From NCBI GenBank assembly GCA_024138025.1, contig JAMXBD010000398.1, positions 62,001 to 126,000 of the forward strand: a stretch of 64,000 bases of DNA, given 5' to 3'. This DNA is from Combretum micranthum (Eukaryota > Streptophyta > Magnoliopsida > Myrtales > Combretaceae). The notes beneath the pieces were generated by a model, which was not told where the DNA came from, did not search any database, and saw only the letters and a program-made list of their open reading frames with translations. Positions within the stretch are counted from its first letter, which is position 1, and the number at the start of each line of letters is the position of its first letter. Of the stretch, positions 12,401-22,998 are shown piece by piece. A program made the translations under genes and the position numbers.

Positions 12401-13893
12401 TTGAATTTTTGCTTGTCCTCAAGCAAAATGAAGAATAATATGAAATCTCTTTTCAGATAGTACAATTTTCCTGTTTAAATCTACTTCTTTAACTTGATTC
12501 TCTTGTATCTACAGCTCTAACCATACCAATTCCTTGCAATTAGAGTACTACAATCAAAATTTAGGAGTTAATCCAAACAAAACAAGTTTTAATCTCAACT
12601 TTTAACAAAAGAACTTTCAATTCAAAAGCAAATACTTAATCCACTAAGGAAAAATACTCATTTAAACTTCATTGGATTTCTAGCTTATATATATTCTAAG
12701 TAACACAAAATGAAAGCATGTGGTATCTACTTTTTCCTTAGAATTTCTCCTTCTTTATTATAAGTCTCCTTCCTTTGCATATTTTGCATTCATTTTTCTT
12801 TTTCTTTCTCAAGCATTTATTTTCTTTTTTTGGGAGGTTTTTGCCTCCATCTTTTTGTTTTTCAAAGCTCATGAATTGAACTTTTGTCATTCTTCCCTTC
12901 TCGTTATAGTGAGTTCATTGAGTCGGCACATCCCAGGCTCATCACCTAAGTGACCAGGTTTCAAAATACCCCTAAAAACTCTTCCTCACTTTAACATTCA
13001 AGTTCAGATACTCATAACTCAAAATTTCAAGTCAGAGGAGTAGTGGCTATGCTTGTTTCTTTCTTTTTGAATGCAATACAATACCAAAGACTTATTTTTA
13101 TAAAGGATCACTAAGTTTAAAAGTTTCTTCTACCTCTTTCACCAAGTGTTAAAATTCAAAGAATATATACAAATTAAAATTTCCTAGAAGTAGACCTGTT
13201 TATTTTTCAACAAAAGGACTCGACCAGCTCTTAAATTTCCAATTCCAAAGTTAAAAATAAAGTAAACTTGTTCCTTAAGGATTTCACAACTTAATTTTAA
13301 CTTAGTAAACCAATCACAATAGCAGGTGAGTAAGACACTTTCACAAGTCAATTTCATTGATTTTCATTTTTGCTTTGTACTATCTCCATTTTCAAGAGAT
13401 TTTTGAAAAATTTTGGCAGAATTTCCTCATGATTTGCTTTCAAACCAAAAATACAAGGTGAAGATTTTTCAATATAAATAACAGAAAAGATCATATTCAA
13501 CACTTCAGCACAGCAAACAGATCATATTCAACACTTCAGAACTTCATGTAATCCTATTCCTTCCCCCACACTTCAATTAAACAGTGACCTCACTGTTTTT
13601 TTCAGCAAATAAAACAGAGGAAAGAAATAAGAAATGAATTGGATACTTCCCTGAAGTCAGTTGATTCATAATCATCAAAATTTGGCATCGCAAGAGATTT
13701 GCTTAGCTTGATTCCTGTAATCACTACAAAGAAAAAAAAAAAAAAGCAAAAACAAAAACAAAAACAAAATAAAAGCAGAATAAAAGCAAAAAAAATAAGA
13801 AATGAGTTCACCCACAGGAACTTGGGTACTCAATAAATATACAGGCCAATTATATAGACATCAAATAAAAGCAAATAAGAGCTAGCAGGGTCT
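12401..13893 (-). other. Athila 3' non-coding region
   Basis: About 1.5 kb between the ORF3 stop and the terminal PPT. No supported ORF. It contains a second PPT-like tract (13556-13573), a direct repeat of GATCATATTCAACACTTCAG (13489-13508 and 13520-13539) and a CAAAAA/AAAGCA low-complexity run (13729-13800). Long non-coding 3' regions are usual in Athila elements. Confidence 0.7.
13556..13573 (-). promoter_or_regulatory. Internal PPT-like tract
   Basis: The minus strand reads GAAGTGTGGGGGAAGGAAT, sharing the core AAGTGTGGGG with the terminal tract. It lies about 320 nt downstream of the ORF3 stop and 1.16 kb upstream of the 3' LTR. A second plus-strand priming site is possible, by analogy with central PPTs of retroviruses. 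Activity is inferred. Confidence 0.55.
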
Positions 13894-15161
13894 CTAGCTC
13901 TCTGGCCCCGGGCTCTGTCTGCTACTGCCCTCCGGTGTGTGTCTCGCAGTATCTCCGGGGCTGACCATCTGTGTATGCTCTGAACTGAGCCTATCTGAGT
14001 GATGAGACTCAGATGAAGTCTGATAGGTCATGCCAGCCCCCATCTCTGGGCTAATGCAGCAGATGGCCGTCTTCAGCGCATCAAAGATAGTCTTTCTGAA
14101 TTTCTTGTTCTTCTTTCTCTCCCTTTCTTGACTATCTCTGAGCTCCTGACTCTGACGCTTCAGCTCTTCAACATCCAGCCTAAGCTGGTCCATACCGTAT
14201 GCTGATGAAGCATCTGTAGGAGGAGGTGGAGCAGATGTAGATGGCATCTCAAATGGAACGTCTCCAGGAAAAATATCCTGGAACTCAACCTCCTCCACTA
14301 CCGGTGGCTGTGCTGGCCTGGGGTTTTTCAGCAATCCCCAGCCTCTAAAGGGTGCAGATGTGATCCTCTTGCATTCATACACCTCATCATCCTATGGAGG
14401 CTCAAAAAGATTCATCCCCTTCAATAGCCGAGTGATGTAGCCTCCACAACCCACACCTCAGGTCCTCGTATCCTCAGCCTGCCGGTATATAAAATTTGCT
14501 ACCTCCACCCCGAGATCAATCCTGTAACCTCTAATAAGGCTAAACAGGTAGAACATATCAAATGTAGTCACCTTGCTGTGACTTGTCTTTTTGTTACTCA
14601 GGGTGTGTACAATAATGTGATGGAGGAGCTTGTGCTCAATGGTACTAAATGACGTGGCCAGCGATTTTGATGGGACAAAGTGCTCATTTGATCCAGGACC
14701 AACTAGGTGGGCCCAGTAAGCCTCCTGTGTCATATCCTCTAGCCAACTGTTTGGCAAAGTCCGATTCTCTTCTTCGCTGTCATACAGTCCCATAATGTGG
14801 CCTATCTGCTTCAATTTTACTTCCCGTATCTGTCCATAGGCTTGGAACTGGAAGGTGGACTCCTCACGGTCTGGGATATTTTTACCGTGGACAAGAATTC
14901 TATCGTCAGATTCTTGTATGCAGGCTCCTGAAGGTCAAATAATCTCAGCCACGCTGGATCTTGAATAATCCCTCAAATTTTATCTACCATATCATATTGA
15001 TCCAGCAAGCACGAGTCTAAATACTGGATGTTGATAAAGTCATTCTTGACCAGCCTTCTCTTTCTATCCTTCGCATATTGCTGACTGGACAGCAAATTTC
15101 GGGTCTCTGAACCCGATGTAGAAGCATCACCCGTTCTCGGTCGTTTTTGTTTTGGGGTCAT
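13894..15161 (-). pseudogene. Athila ORF3 (env-position protein), disrupted
   Basis: The likely start is the ATG at 15161, beginning MTPKQKRPRTGDASTSG. The frame meets a TGA near 14973, continues through 14815-14972 with a frame change, and is open again in 14458-14814 and 13894-14382. The middle part contains SKVTTFDMFYLFSLIRGYR-type sequence that I associate with Athila ORF3-like proteins. The C-terminal part (from ~14300) is proline-rich, then a charged coiled-coil-like stretch (LRLDVEELKRQSQELRD), then a Ser/Gly/Pro tail. No convincing signal peptide or membrane segment is visible, so envelope function is not shown. A strong 3' splice site lies 2 nt upstream of the ATG. Confidence 0.75.
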
Positions 15162-15163
15162 TC

Positions 15164-15835
15164 CTGCAAATATTTTGAATTCAATTAGTATTAAGGAATG
15201 CAAAATTTCAATTAATTACTAATTTATGCCTATAACATGAGCTAAAACAGTTTTAAAAATAATAGGCATATAATTAGAGAAGCTATTGATCATGAACTTA
15301 TATGTACACTTGCAAAATAAAATCAAAGCTGGCAGCTTACGCTTGCCAGCTTAGAATTGAACGTTGGAATTTTCAAATTTTCAAACTGATATTTTGTTCA
15401 AAAAAAATTTTTCTTTAAAGTTCCAAAACATTTTTATACAGATTGTGTATCAAAATTGAGTACAAATTCAATTCCAAGTTCAATTCTAACAAATTTTAAC
15501 ACAATGCAAGTATTGGAGCTGCTAATCTAACAGTAAAACAATCTAATTCAGCAGCTATAACTTCAATTGCAACAATCCCAATTTCGAAATTTCGAACATC
15601 CTCCATCTCAAGAACCCTAATTTTACAATCTAACACATTTCATGGAACATAGCACAAATTGGAATAACCGAAATCCACTTTCAAAACATTAGCATATCAT
15701 CTCAGCAATCATTTTCATTATCAACCGAAAGCTATATCCATGATAAAAATTTCAAACCCATTTTGACAAATTAATCTCAACAATGCATACAGACGGATTT
15801 GAATAAAACAACAAGTGTAAAGGATGATTACTTAC
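15164..15835 (-). other. Candidate leader intron of ORF3
   Basis: On the minus strand a donor ATCAA|GTAAGTAATC starts at 15835. The acceptor AAAATATTTGCAG|GA ends at 15164, followed two bases later by the ORF3 ATG (15161). A branch-site-like TACTAAT lies at 15184-15190, about 20 nt before the acceptor. Length 672 nt, AT-rich, no ORF. It contains a perfect 9-bp hairpin (15326-15334 with 15344-15352). Splicing of an env-position transcript has been reported for the barley element Bagy-2. Use here is inferred. Confidence 0.6.
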
Positions 15836-15965
15836 TTGATATAGGGATTAAACACCACGAGATGATGACCAAGAGATAGAAATTGTTGATTGAGAGTGAT
15901 TGAGAGAATGTGAGAATGAGTGAATGAAAGAAAGAGAGATTCGTACCTGTTTTTAAGCTCTGTAT
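15836..15965 (-). promoter_or_regulatory. Candidate internal promoter and leader for ORF3
   Basis: In sense, GCCGGCGTACATACAGAG is followed by CTTAAAAAC (weak TATA-like) and then a CT-rich stretch (TCTCTCTTTCTTTCATTCAC) that runs to the GTAAGT donor. The LTR U3/R has the same order: GCCGGC array, GCCGGCGTACAT, TATA, CTTCCCTCATTCTCA. Promoter activity is inferred from this parallel. Confidence 0.45.
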
Positions 15966-16430
15966 GTACGCCGGCATTTCTGCAATTAGCCGGCGGCTTT
16001 AAGCCAGTGTAAGTGAAAAATTACATACCGAGAGGTCAAAGCTGGCCGCTTATCGATTTACGCTGCCGGCCTAAAGGATACGCCGGCAAAAGCTGGCGGC
16101 TTTGAACCCAGATGCCGGCCTTCATCGGGAAATTTCAGAATTCAAGAAATCTGCAATATACGCCGGCCTTAAGCCGGCGGCCTTCACCTTCCCTTGCCAG
16201 CGTAAATCTTGTACTCCAACGCCGGCATATAAGCCGGCGGCCTAGACCTTCCACTAGCCGGCCTAAATCTTGTGTTCCATACGCTGGCAGAAAGCCGGCG
16301 GCCTTCAACTCCACTGCCCTCTTTTGCGGTGCTCACCTACTCCTTTACGCCGGCAGTAAGCCGGCGGCTTTGGGCCGGCCTTCCTTGTTTTCTCAGAGCT
16401 TGCTCAAGGCTGGCAGCTCTGAGCCGGCCT
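15966..16430 (-). repeat. Internal GCCGGC-rich array
   Basis: About 15 GCCGGC hexamers in ~465 bp, plus GCTGGC variants, between the pol stop and ORF3. The motif pattern is the same as in the LTR U3 array. Apparent reading frames on the plus strand (such as 16112-16459) are GC-rich shadows of the array. Confidence 0.8.
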
Positions 16431-16523
16431 TCAACCTTTTGAATTTTTTTTTTTTATAATACTAGATTCTGCCACACTAATAGCTAAGTTAGTAAAAACA
16501 AACAAATAAAAATTACTCTAAAA

Positions 16524-17900
16524 TTAGACATGGGTTGCCTCCCAAGAAGCGCTTAGTTTAAAGTCGCTTAGCCCGACTTTCCTGACCTGATCATGGTTCT
16601 TTAAGATTGATGACAGTAGTAGTACTGTCAAGATTTTCCCCTCAAAATAATGCTTGAGCAGTTGTCCATTCACTTTAAAAGTTCGATCATCCTCAGTTTT
16701 TAATTCAACCGCTCCATATGGAAAAACTTTTGCTATCTCAAACGGTCCGACCATCTTGACCGTAATTTTCCAGGAAACAACTTCAAACGAGAATTGTAAA
16801 GTAAAACTTTTTGTCCAGGAAAGAATTCTCGTTTGATGATGTTCCTATCATGCCATTTCTTTGCTCGTTCCTTATAGATACGAGCGCTTTCAAATGCCTC
16901 ATTTCTCCATTCTTCCAGTTGATTCAATTGGAGCAATCTCTTTTTACCTGCAGCTTTTTCATCAAAGTTAAGGAATTTTATAGCCCAAAATGCCTTGTGC
17001 TCAAGTTCTACAGGAAGATGACATGATTTACCAAAAACAAGCATGTATGGGGACATTCCAATAGGGGTTTTAAAAGCAGTTCTGTAAGCCCATAATGCAT
17101 CATCTAATTTTGAAGACCAATCTTTTCTTGATGCATTAACTGTTTTTTCCAAAATTCTTTTTATCTCCCTATTAGAAACTTCAACTTGCCCACTTGTTTG
17201 TGGATGATAGGGGGTAGTCACTTTATGTGTAACACCGTATTTTGCCAAAAGTTTTTCAAATTGCCTGTTAAAAATGAGACCCCCCATCACTAATTATAGC
17301 TCTGGGCACACCAAATCTGGTAAAAATATTCTTTTTCAAAAATTTCAAAACTACTCGGGCATCATTTGTTTGTAAAGCAACAGCTCCACCCATTTTGAAA
17401 CATAATACTGCCACAAGTATGTATTTATTTGAAAAAGATGAGGGAAAAGGACCCATAAAGTCAATCCCCCAAAAAAAAGCTCAATTACCAGAATATTGTT
17501 TTGTGGTAATTCATGTCGTTTAGAAATGTTACCTGTCCTTTGACATTGAGCACATGACATAATGAAATTCCTGCAGTCACGAAACAAGTTAGGCCAATAA
17601 AATCCAGATGACAATACTTTTGCTGCAGTCCTTTGAACACCAAAGTGTCCTCCTGCTTCCCTTGAATGACAGTGTTCTAAAATGCTAAGCTGATCAGATT
17701 CAGGCACACATCTTCTAATTATTTGGTCAGCACATTTTTTAAACAGATATGGTTCATCCCAAAAATAGTATTTTACATCATGCAAAAACTTTTTCTTTTG
17801 AGGATATGATAAACCATATGGGATAATCTTACTAACCAAATAATTCACAATATCAGCATACCATGGCAAATCAAGAATCTCTACTGCATGCAACTGTTCA
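16524..17900 (-). pseudogene. Athila pol: integrase, frameshifted
   Basis: Integrase would insert the cDNA into chromatin. An HHCC zinc-binding domain is visible near 17510-17690 (HFGVQRTAAKV and SCAQCQRTG). The catalytic core is spread over frames: a first-Asp region (~17455), the second Asp in [11 protein letters not shown] (~17270) and the Glu in [19 protein letters not shown] (~17150). The C-terminal GPF-type region ([13 protein letters not shown]) runs to the stop at 16524. The segments 17351-18031, 17268-17456, 16733-17290 and 16524-16754 lie in different frames, with conserved residues on both sides of each break and few internal stops. That pattern fits single-base indels in a young copy or in the assembly. 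Confidence 0.85.
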
Positions 17901-18401
17901 TCAGGGAACTTCTCATTGATAGGAATGTCGAGACTATCAGATTCAAGTCTAGACAAATGGTCAGCAATAACATTTTCAGTTCCCTTTTTATCTTTAATTT
18001 CAAGATCAAATTCTTGCAGTATAAAACCCATCTAATCAACCTAGGTTTTGCATCAGCTTTAGCAAACAAATACTTGAGAGCTGCATGGTCAGTGTATACT
18101 ACAACTTTAGAACCTATCAATAAGGCCTAAATTTATCACATGCAAAGATAACAGCTAAAAGTTCTTTCTCAGTAGTAGCATAATTTCTCTGGGCCTCATT
18201 CAGTGTTCTACTTGCATAGTATATAACATGAAAGATCTTACCTCGTCTCTGACCAAGTACCGCTCCAACTGCAAAGTCGCTGGCATCACACATGAGTTCG
18301 AAAGGAAGCTCCCAGTCTGGCGCAATGATCACTGGTGTGGAAATGAGCTTTTCCTTTAATAAATTGAATGCCTGCATACATTTCTCATCAAAATTGAACA
18401 C
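17881..18401 (-). pseudogene. Athila pol: RNase H, frameshifted
   Basis: RNase H would degrade the RNA strand of the RNA:DNA hybrid. The four acidic positions can be placed: Asp in FELMCDASDFAVGAVLGQ (~18290), Glu in [17 protein letters not shown] (~18160), Asp in [19 protein letters not shown] (~18090) and Asp in [11 protein letters not shown] (~17960). The first two lie in the 18117-18401 frame, the third in 17881-18120 and the fourth in 17351-18031. The domain is therefore complete in content but split by at least two frame changes. Confidence 0.85.
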
Positions 18402-19400
18402 CGCATCTTTTTCCAGAAGATTGCAAAGAGGTCTCGAAATTTTGGAGAAGTCCTTGATGAATCGTTGTAGAAGCCAGCATGTCCAAGAAAACTTCTGACT
18501 CCTTTAACAGTGGGTGGTGGTAACTTCTCAATAATCTCCACTTTGGCTTTATCCACTTCAATTCCTCTCGCAGAAATTTTGTGACCCAACACTATCCCTT
18601 CTCTAACCATGAAGTGGCATTTTTCCCAATTCAGGATCAGATTGGTATCTTTGCATCTTTGTAGAACCGAGGCTAAATTCTCAAGACATAGATCGAATGA
18701 CTTTCCAAAGACTGAAAAATCATCCATGAAGATCTCGATAAAATTCTCAAGCATATCTGAGAATATAGCCATCATACACCTCTGAAATGTAGCAGGTGCA
18801 TTGCAAAGTCCAAAAGGCATTCTCCTAAAAGCAAATGTGCCATAAGGACAAGTGAATGTTGTTTTCTCTTGATCATCGGGTGCAATAGAGATCTGATTGT
18901 ATCCAGAATATCCATCAAGAAAACATAATAATCATGCCCTGCAAGTTTCTCCAACATCTGATCAATGAAGGGAAGTGGAAAGTGATCCTTTCGAGTGGCA
19001 TCGTTCAACTTCTGTAATCAATACAAACTCTCCACCCAGTCACAGTACGAGTAGGAATCAATTCATTTTGCTCATTCTCACTACAGTCATACCTTTCTTT
19101 GGCACTACTTGAACCGGACTAACCCATTTACTATCAGAGGATAATGATACCTGCGTCAAGCAGCTTCAAATTCAAACTTCTTTCTTGACAACTTCTTTAA
19201 GTGTGGGTTGAGTCTCCTTTGTGGTTGAACTGTAGGTTTACACTCGGCTTCCATAAGAATTTTGTGAGTGCAAATAGTAGGGCTAATACCCTTGATATCA
19301 GCAATGGTCCATCCGATTGCTTCCTTGTGCTTTTTCAACACATCAATCAACTGTTGTTCTTGTGTATCTGTCAATGCAGATGAAATGATAATTGGCAAAG
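18356..19400 (-). pseudogene. Athila pol: reverse transcriptase, frameshifted
   Basis: The N-terminal part (19156-19398) has WTIADIKGISPTICTHKI, the segment 18772-19008 has DHFPLPFIDQMLEKLAG, and 18356-18820 has MPFGLCNAPATFQRCMMAIF followed by the active site FMDD (Y/F-x-DD) in IEIFMDDFSVFGKSFD and the LGHKIS element. All are hallmarks of Ty3/gypsy RT. Breaks near 19010-19155 and 18820 change frame without much sequence loss. Downstream (left) it runs into RNase H without a gap, as in a polyprotein. Confidence 0.88.
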
Positions 19401-19549
19401 TATCGCCAATTCCAAGAAAAGCATACTTCAGATGGTCAGGAAGTGGTTTAGTTCCAAGGTTGGTGGCTGCATTAAAGATGGAACTTGCTTCTGCTCATTT
19501 GTACCCAAAGATTCATAATATCTGGTTTTGATCATTGGTACTTTTCCAT

Positions 19550-20380
19550 TGTTCATTCCTCTTCATCATCACTCCAATTGTCCACGTCTCTTAAGACAGA
19601 CTCCATAGTCTCCACACCAGTTTGTTCCTCAAGTGACTCAGAAACCAGCTCATCTATGGTATTGATAGTGTAACAGGCATTGGCATCATCAAATTTCTTC
19701 ATTGCCTCATAGACATTGAAAGTAACCTGTTCATCATCGTAATGTAAGTTGCCCTTGTTCCACATCAATCAGTGCTTTTCCTGTTGCAAGGAACGGTCTG
19801 CCCAAGATCATGGGAACTTCCCTATCTTCATCCATGTCAAGCACTACAAAATCCACAGGAAAAAAGAATTTGTCAACTTTTACTAGGACATTCTCTACAA
19901 TACCCCTAGGGTATTTTACACTTCTATCAGCAAGTTGTAAAGTTACATGTGTATCTTTGCAATCTCCTAATCCTAGTTTTTGAAATATAGATGAAGGCAT
20001 CAAGTTAATACTTGCACCAGAATCAATTAAAACTTTATCAAAATAGCAATCACCAATGGTGCAAGGAACAGTAAAACTTCCCTGATCTCGGAGCTTAGTG
20101 GGCAGACTGGTTGTTTGTTTGTAGGATCATGGAACATTCCCAGTGAGTATCACATTTCCATCAATCTTCCTCTTGTTAGACAGCAATTCTTGATGAATTT
20201 GGCATAGGAAGGCATTCCTTGAATTACTTCTAAGAATGGAATGTTGATGTGCAGCTTTTTGAAAACATCCAGGAATTTTGAAAATTGCTCATCAAGCTTT
20301 TGTTGCTTTAATCTTCCTGGAAAAGGAACGGGAGGAACATATGATTTCACCTCAGGTGGTTTTTGAATAGTTTCCTCCAT
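19550..20380 (-). pseudogene. Athila pol: gag-pol linker and aspartic protease
   Basis: The linker 20150-20380 (PPVPFPGRLKQQKLDEQFSKF) is the conserved stretch upstream of protease in Athila-like polyproteins. The protease catalytic triad is seen as LIDSGASINLMPSSIF, with the Asp codon at ~20022-20024, continuing in 19734-20003 (MILGRPFLATGKALIDVEQG, the conserved C-terminal protease motif). It should cleave Gag and Pol. The frame changes near 20347-20380, near 20004-20150 and near 19734-19768, after which an acidic tail (19553-19768) leads toward RT. Confidence 0.82.
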
Positions 20381-21804
20381 CTTTCGTTTCCCTTTGTTGT
20401 TTTGTGGGGAATTTCCTCTTCATCTTTAGTAGTTTCCTCAACTGGAGCAATCTCCTTTCCACTTCTCAATGTGATTGCATTTACAGTCTTGGGATTCTCC
20501 TCCGTGTTGCTTGGTAAAGACCCGGATGGTCTATTACTCACTTGCTGTGCAAGTTGATGGAGTTTCCCTTGCAAATCTTGAATGATTGCATTCTGATTGT
20601 TGAGTGAATTTGTTGTGGTAACAATGAAATCCCTCAGTAATGCATCAGTGGATGTTTGAATTTGCTGTTGAGGTGGAGCATTTCTCACATATCCTTGTCC
20701 TTGAAAACCAGGTGGTGGCTTTAGAACATTGGCATCATTCCGATATGAAAGATTTGGATGATTTCGCATATTCGGATGATATGTGTTTCCAAAATTGCCT
20801 TTTTGGAAATTTCCCACATAATTGAGCTGCTCGTCATTTGAAGATGATCCATGTGGACACTCAAAAGAGGAGTGTGGTCCTGAGCAAATCTCACAACAAA
20901 ACACTTGTTGTTTTTGATTGGAAGTATTTGTAGTTGTGAGTTTACTTACTTGAGTGATGAGAGTAGCCATTTGAGCTTTGAGTTGTGAGATATCTTCTTT
21001 ATCTTCCAATGATGCTACTTTAGACCTTGTTCTTTCACAACTCCAATTATGAGCAGCAGAAGCTAATTCTTCAATAATCTCACTAGCTTCCTCATATGTC
21101 TTCCCCATCAGTGATCCGCCCGATGTAGCATCTACTAATGACCTTAAAGCTTCATCAAGACTGAGGTAGAAATTCTCAATTAGTAGATTATCGGGTAAAC
21201 CATGGTGTGGACACTTTCTGACCGCCTCTTTGAATCTTTCCCAAGCATCATATAATGATTCTCCAGGGAATTTGGTGAAGTTGGAAATTTCATTTCTTAA
21301 TCTGGCGGTTCTTGCTGGAGGGAAAAATCTTTTCAAAAACTTCTTTGTCAGATCAGCCCATGTGGTGATTGAATCTGGAGGTTGGGAGTTGTACCATGCC
21401 AAAGCTTTATCCCTAAGAGAGAAAGGGAAAAGCTGAAGTCGGATGACTTCGTTTCTTACACCATTGAGTTTGACAGTGTTGGTGTATTGAAGAAATTTAG
21501 CAATGTGTTCATCTGGCGTCTCATTTGGATATCCTCCAAATTGATGTGATTCAACCATTTGAATTAGGGACGGTTTAAGCTCAAAATTGTTTGCCTCCAC
21601 AGTGGGCATTCGTATGGCGGGATCTTGAATTGTAGGCACCGTATAGTCTCGAATTGCCCTTGGAGCAGCTGGTTGCAATTGGTTGTTGTTATCTTGATTT
21701 TCGGCCATTGCTCCTCTTCTTTGGTTCCTTCTTCTCTGTTGTCGCAGGGTTCTTTCGATTTCTGGATCTAAAGGTAGAATTTCAGCACTTCTACTTCTTC
21801 GCAT
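20347..21804 (-). CDS. gag: Athila Gag
   Basis: 485 residues, uninterrupted. Gag forms the particle and packages RNA. The N-terminus is basic (MRRSRSAEILPLDPEIERTL), followed by the retrotransposon gag capsid-like domain at about residues 80-260 (ALAWYNSQPPDSITTWADL, KKFLKRFFPPARTARLRNEI). Further on is one zinc knuckle of the form C-x2-C-x3-H-x4-C (CEICSGPHSSFEC), one residue shorter than the standard CCHC spacing, as in other Athila Gags I know. The ATG at 21804 lies 5 nt after a strong 3' splice-site sequence and about 88 nt from the PBS. The frame then shifts relative to the protease linker, so Gag-Pol fusion would need a frameshift or the break is an indel error. Confidence 0.93.
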   Translation of the reverse strand: MRRSRSAEILPLDPEIERTLRQQRRRNQRRGAMAENQDNNNQLQPAAPRAIRDYTVPTIQDPAIRMPTVEANNFELKPSLIQMVESHQFGGYPNETPDEHIAKFLQYTNTVKLNGVRNEVIRLQLFPFSLRDKALAWYNSQPPDSITTWADLTKKFLKRFFPPARTARLRNEISNFTKFPGESLYDAWERFKEAVRKCPHHGLPDNLLIENFYLSLDEALRSLVDATSGGSLMGKTYEEASEIIEELASAAHNWSCERTRSKVASLEDKEDISQLKAQMATLITQVSKLTTTNTSNQKQQVFCCEICSGPHSSFECPHGSSSNDEQLNYVGNFQKGNFGNTYHPNMRNHPNLSYRNDANVLKPPPGFQGQGYVRNAPPQQQIQTSTDALLRDFIVTTTNSLNNQNAIIQDLQGKLHQLAQQVSNRPSGSLPSNTEENPKTVNAITLRSGKEIAPVEETTKDEEEIPHKTTKGNERWRKLFKNHLR

Positions 21805-21835
21805 ATAACCTGCAAAGAGAAAAGGAAAAATTTCA
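21805..21835 (-). other. Candidate 3' splice site before Athila gag
   Basis: On the minus strand a pyrimidine tract (TTTTTCCTTTTCTCTTTGCAG) ends in AG at 21810, and the gag ATG follows 5 nt later (21804). The match to the acceptor consensus is very good. No convincing donor was located in the LTR leader. Confidence 0.5.
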
Positions 21836-21891
21836 AACTAAATTTAAACCTAAACTACTAGCAAAGCTGAAGTTAGTCTAATATTAATAAA

Positions 21892-21909
21892 TCCCCGGCA
21901 ACGGCGCCA
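21892..21909 (-). promoter_or_regulatory. Primer binding site, tRNA-Asp
   Basis: The minus strand reads TGGCGCCGTTGCCGGGGA, complementary over 18 nt to the 3' end of plant tRNA-Asp(GUC). It starts 7 nt inside the 5' LTR. A tRNA-Asp primer is characteristic of Athila-lineage elements. Confidence 0.92.
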
Positions 21910-22946
21910 GAAAACTTGATGTGCTGTGATAAGTATTGAATTTTAAAGCATATTTCTAGCAAGCGCACTAGGTCTTCTATTGTAATATAGCATGAATAAA
22001 GTGTCGATCCCACAAGGATTTACTAACTACTAGACAATTATCAACTAATACTAATATCTAGGCAATTGATCTTCTTAATGATTAAGTTAAACTAACTTAT
22101 CTAACTAATTATCTATATGAAATGCAATGAGCTTTTAAAGAGAGGGATATGATGAAAAGTGTGGGAAGAAGTAGAATCCACTTTAAACTATTGCTAATCA
22201 ACTTGAACTCATGTTATAATGATAATTAGATTCATGACATTCATAAGAAATTATCAAGATTTAAAAACAAAGTTTGAAAACCTTTTAAACCACAAAACAA
22301 TTCAATAACTTCGTTAAATAAATCATTAGTGGAATCAAAATTACAATTATAAATCTCCCGATTCTATAATTGACTAATACTTTATATTAAAATCTCCTAA
22401 TTCCTTAGTGAGAAATCAACATAAAACATTGCATTAATATTCATGGATAATTTCTAAACTAGATTAAACTACGCCGCTTCCGCAATTGCAATTTAATCTC
22501 AATTTATGAATTCATGTGAACACTAATTTCCCTTCCGAGTTATTAGAATTCTTATACACCAAAACATGATGAATAATCAGAATTCAATATGAATATTTCA
22601 TGATTCTAAATATCTATAACATAGATTCAAAAATCATCTTAGCATGTTTAAAGCTTCATCAACTTCCCACAAAAAGAATTTAGCTACTCATGGATGATGA
22701 TTCAACAATCAAATAAGAAATTGCAAATGATTTCATTATGATCAGAATATTCAAGTATATGAATTGCATAAAAAGAATAAGATTAGAAATCACCAATTCA
22801 AAATACTAAAGCTTCACTTGCAAATCTTGTATAACTTCAAATCTCTTCAAAATCTCTTATGAAATGCCTATTCTAAATATTCTAAAGCTACTTGAGTACT
22901 AGATATTTGGTTGCTTGGATGATTCTGAGAATGAGGGAAGACCCCC

Positions 22947-22954
22947 TATTTATA
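22947..22954 (-). promoter_or_regulatory. TATA box of Athila 5' LTR
   Basis: The minus strand reads TATAAATA followed by GGGGGTCTTCCCTC, placing a start site ~30 nt further on. It lies ~45 bp downstream (in sense) of the GCCGGC array. Confidence 0.7.
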
Positions 22955-22998
22955 GGAAAAATTTCGTAAAAAACATTTAATGAGCTTTGCTGTTTCTC

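Noticed and set aside
16112..16459. 115-codon plus-strand ORF rich in Arg, Pro and Ser
   Set aside because: It is translated GCCGGC array, with no domain, and lies antisense inside the Athila element.
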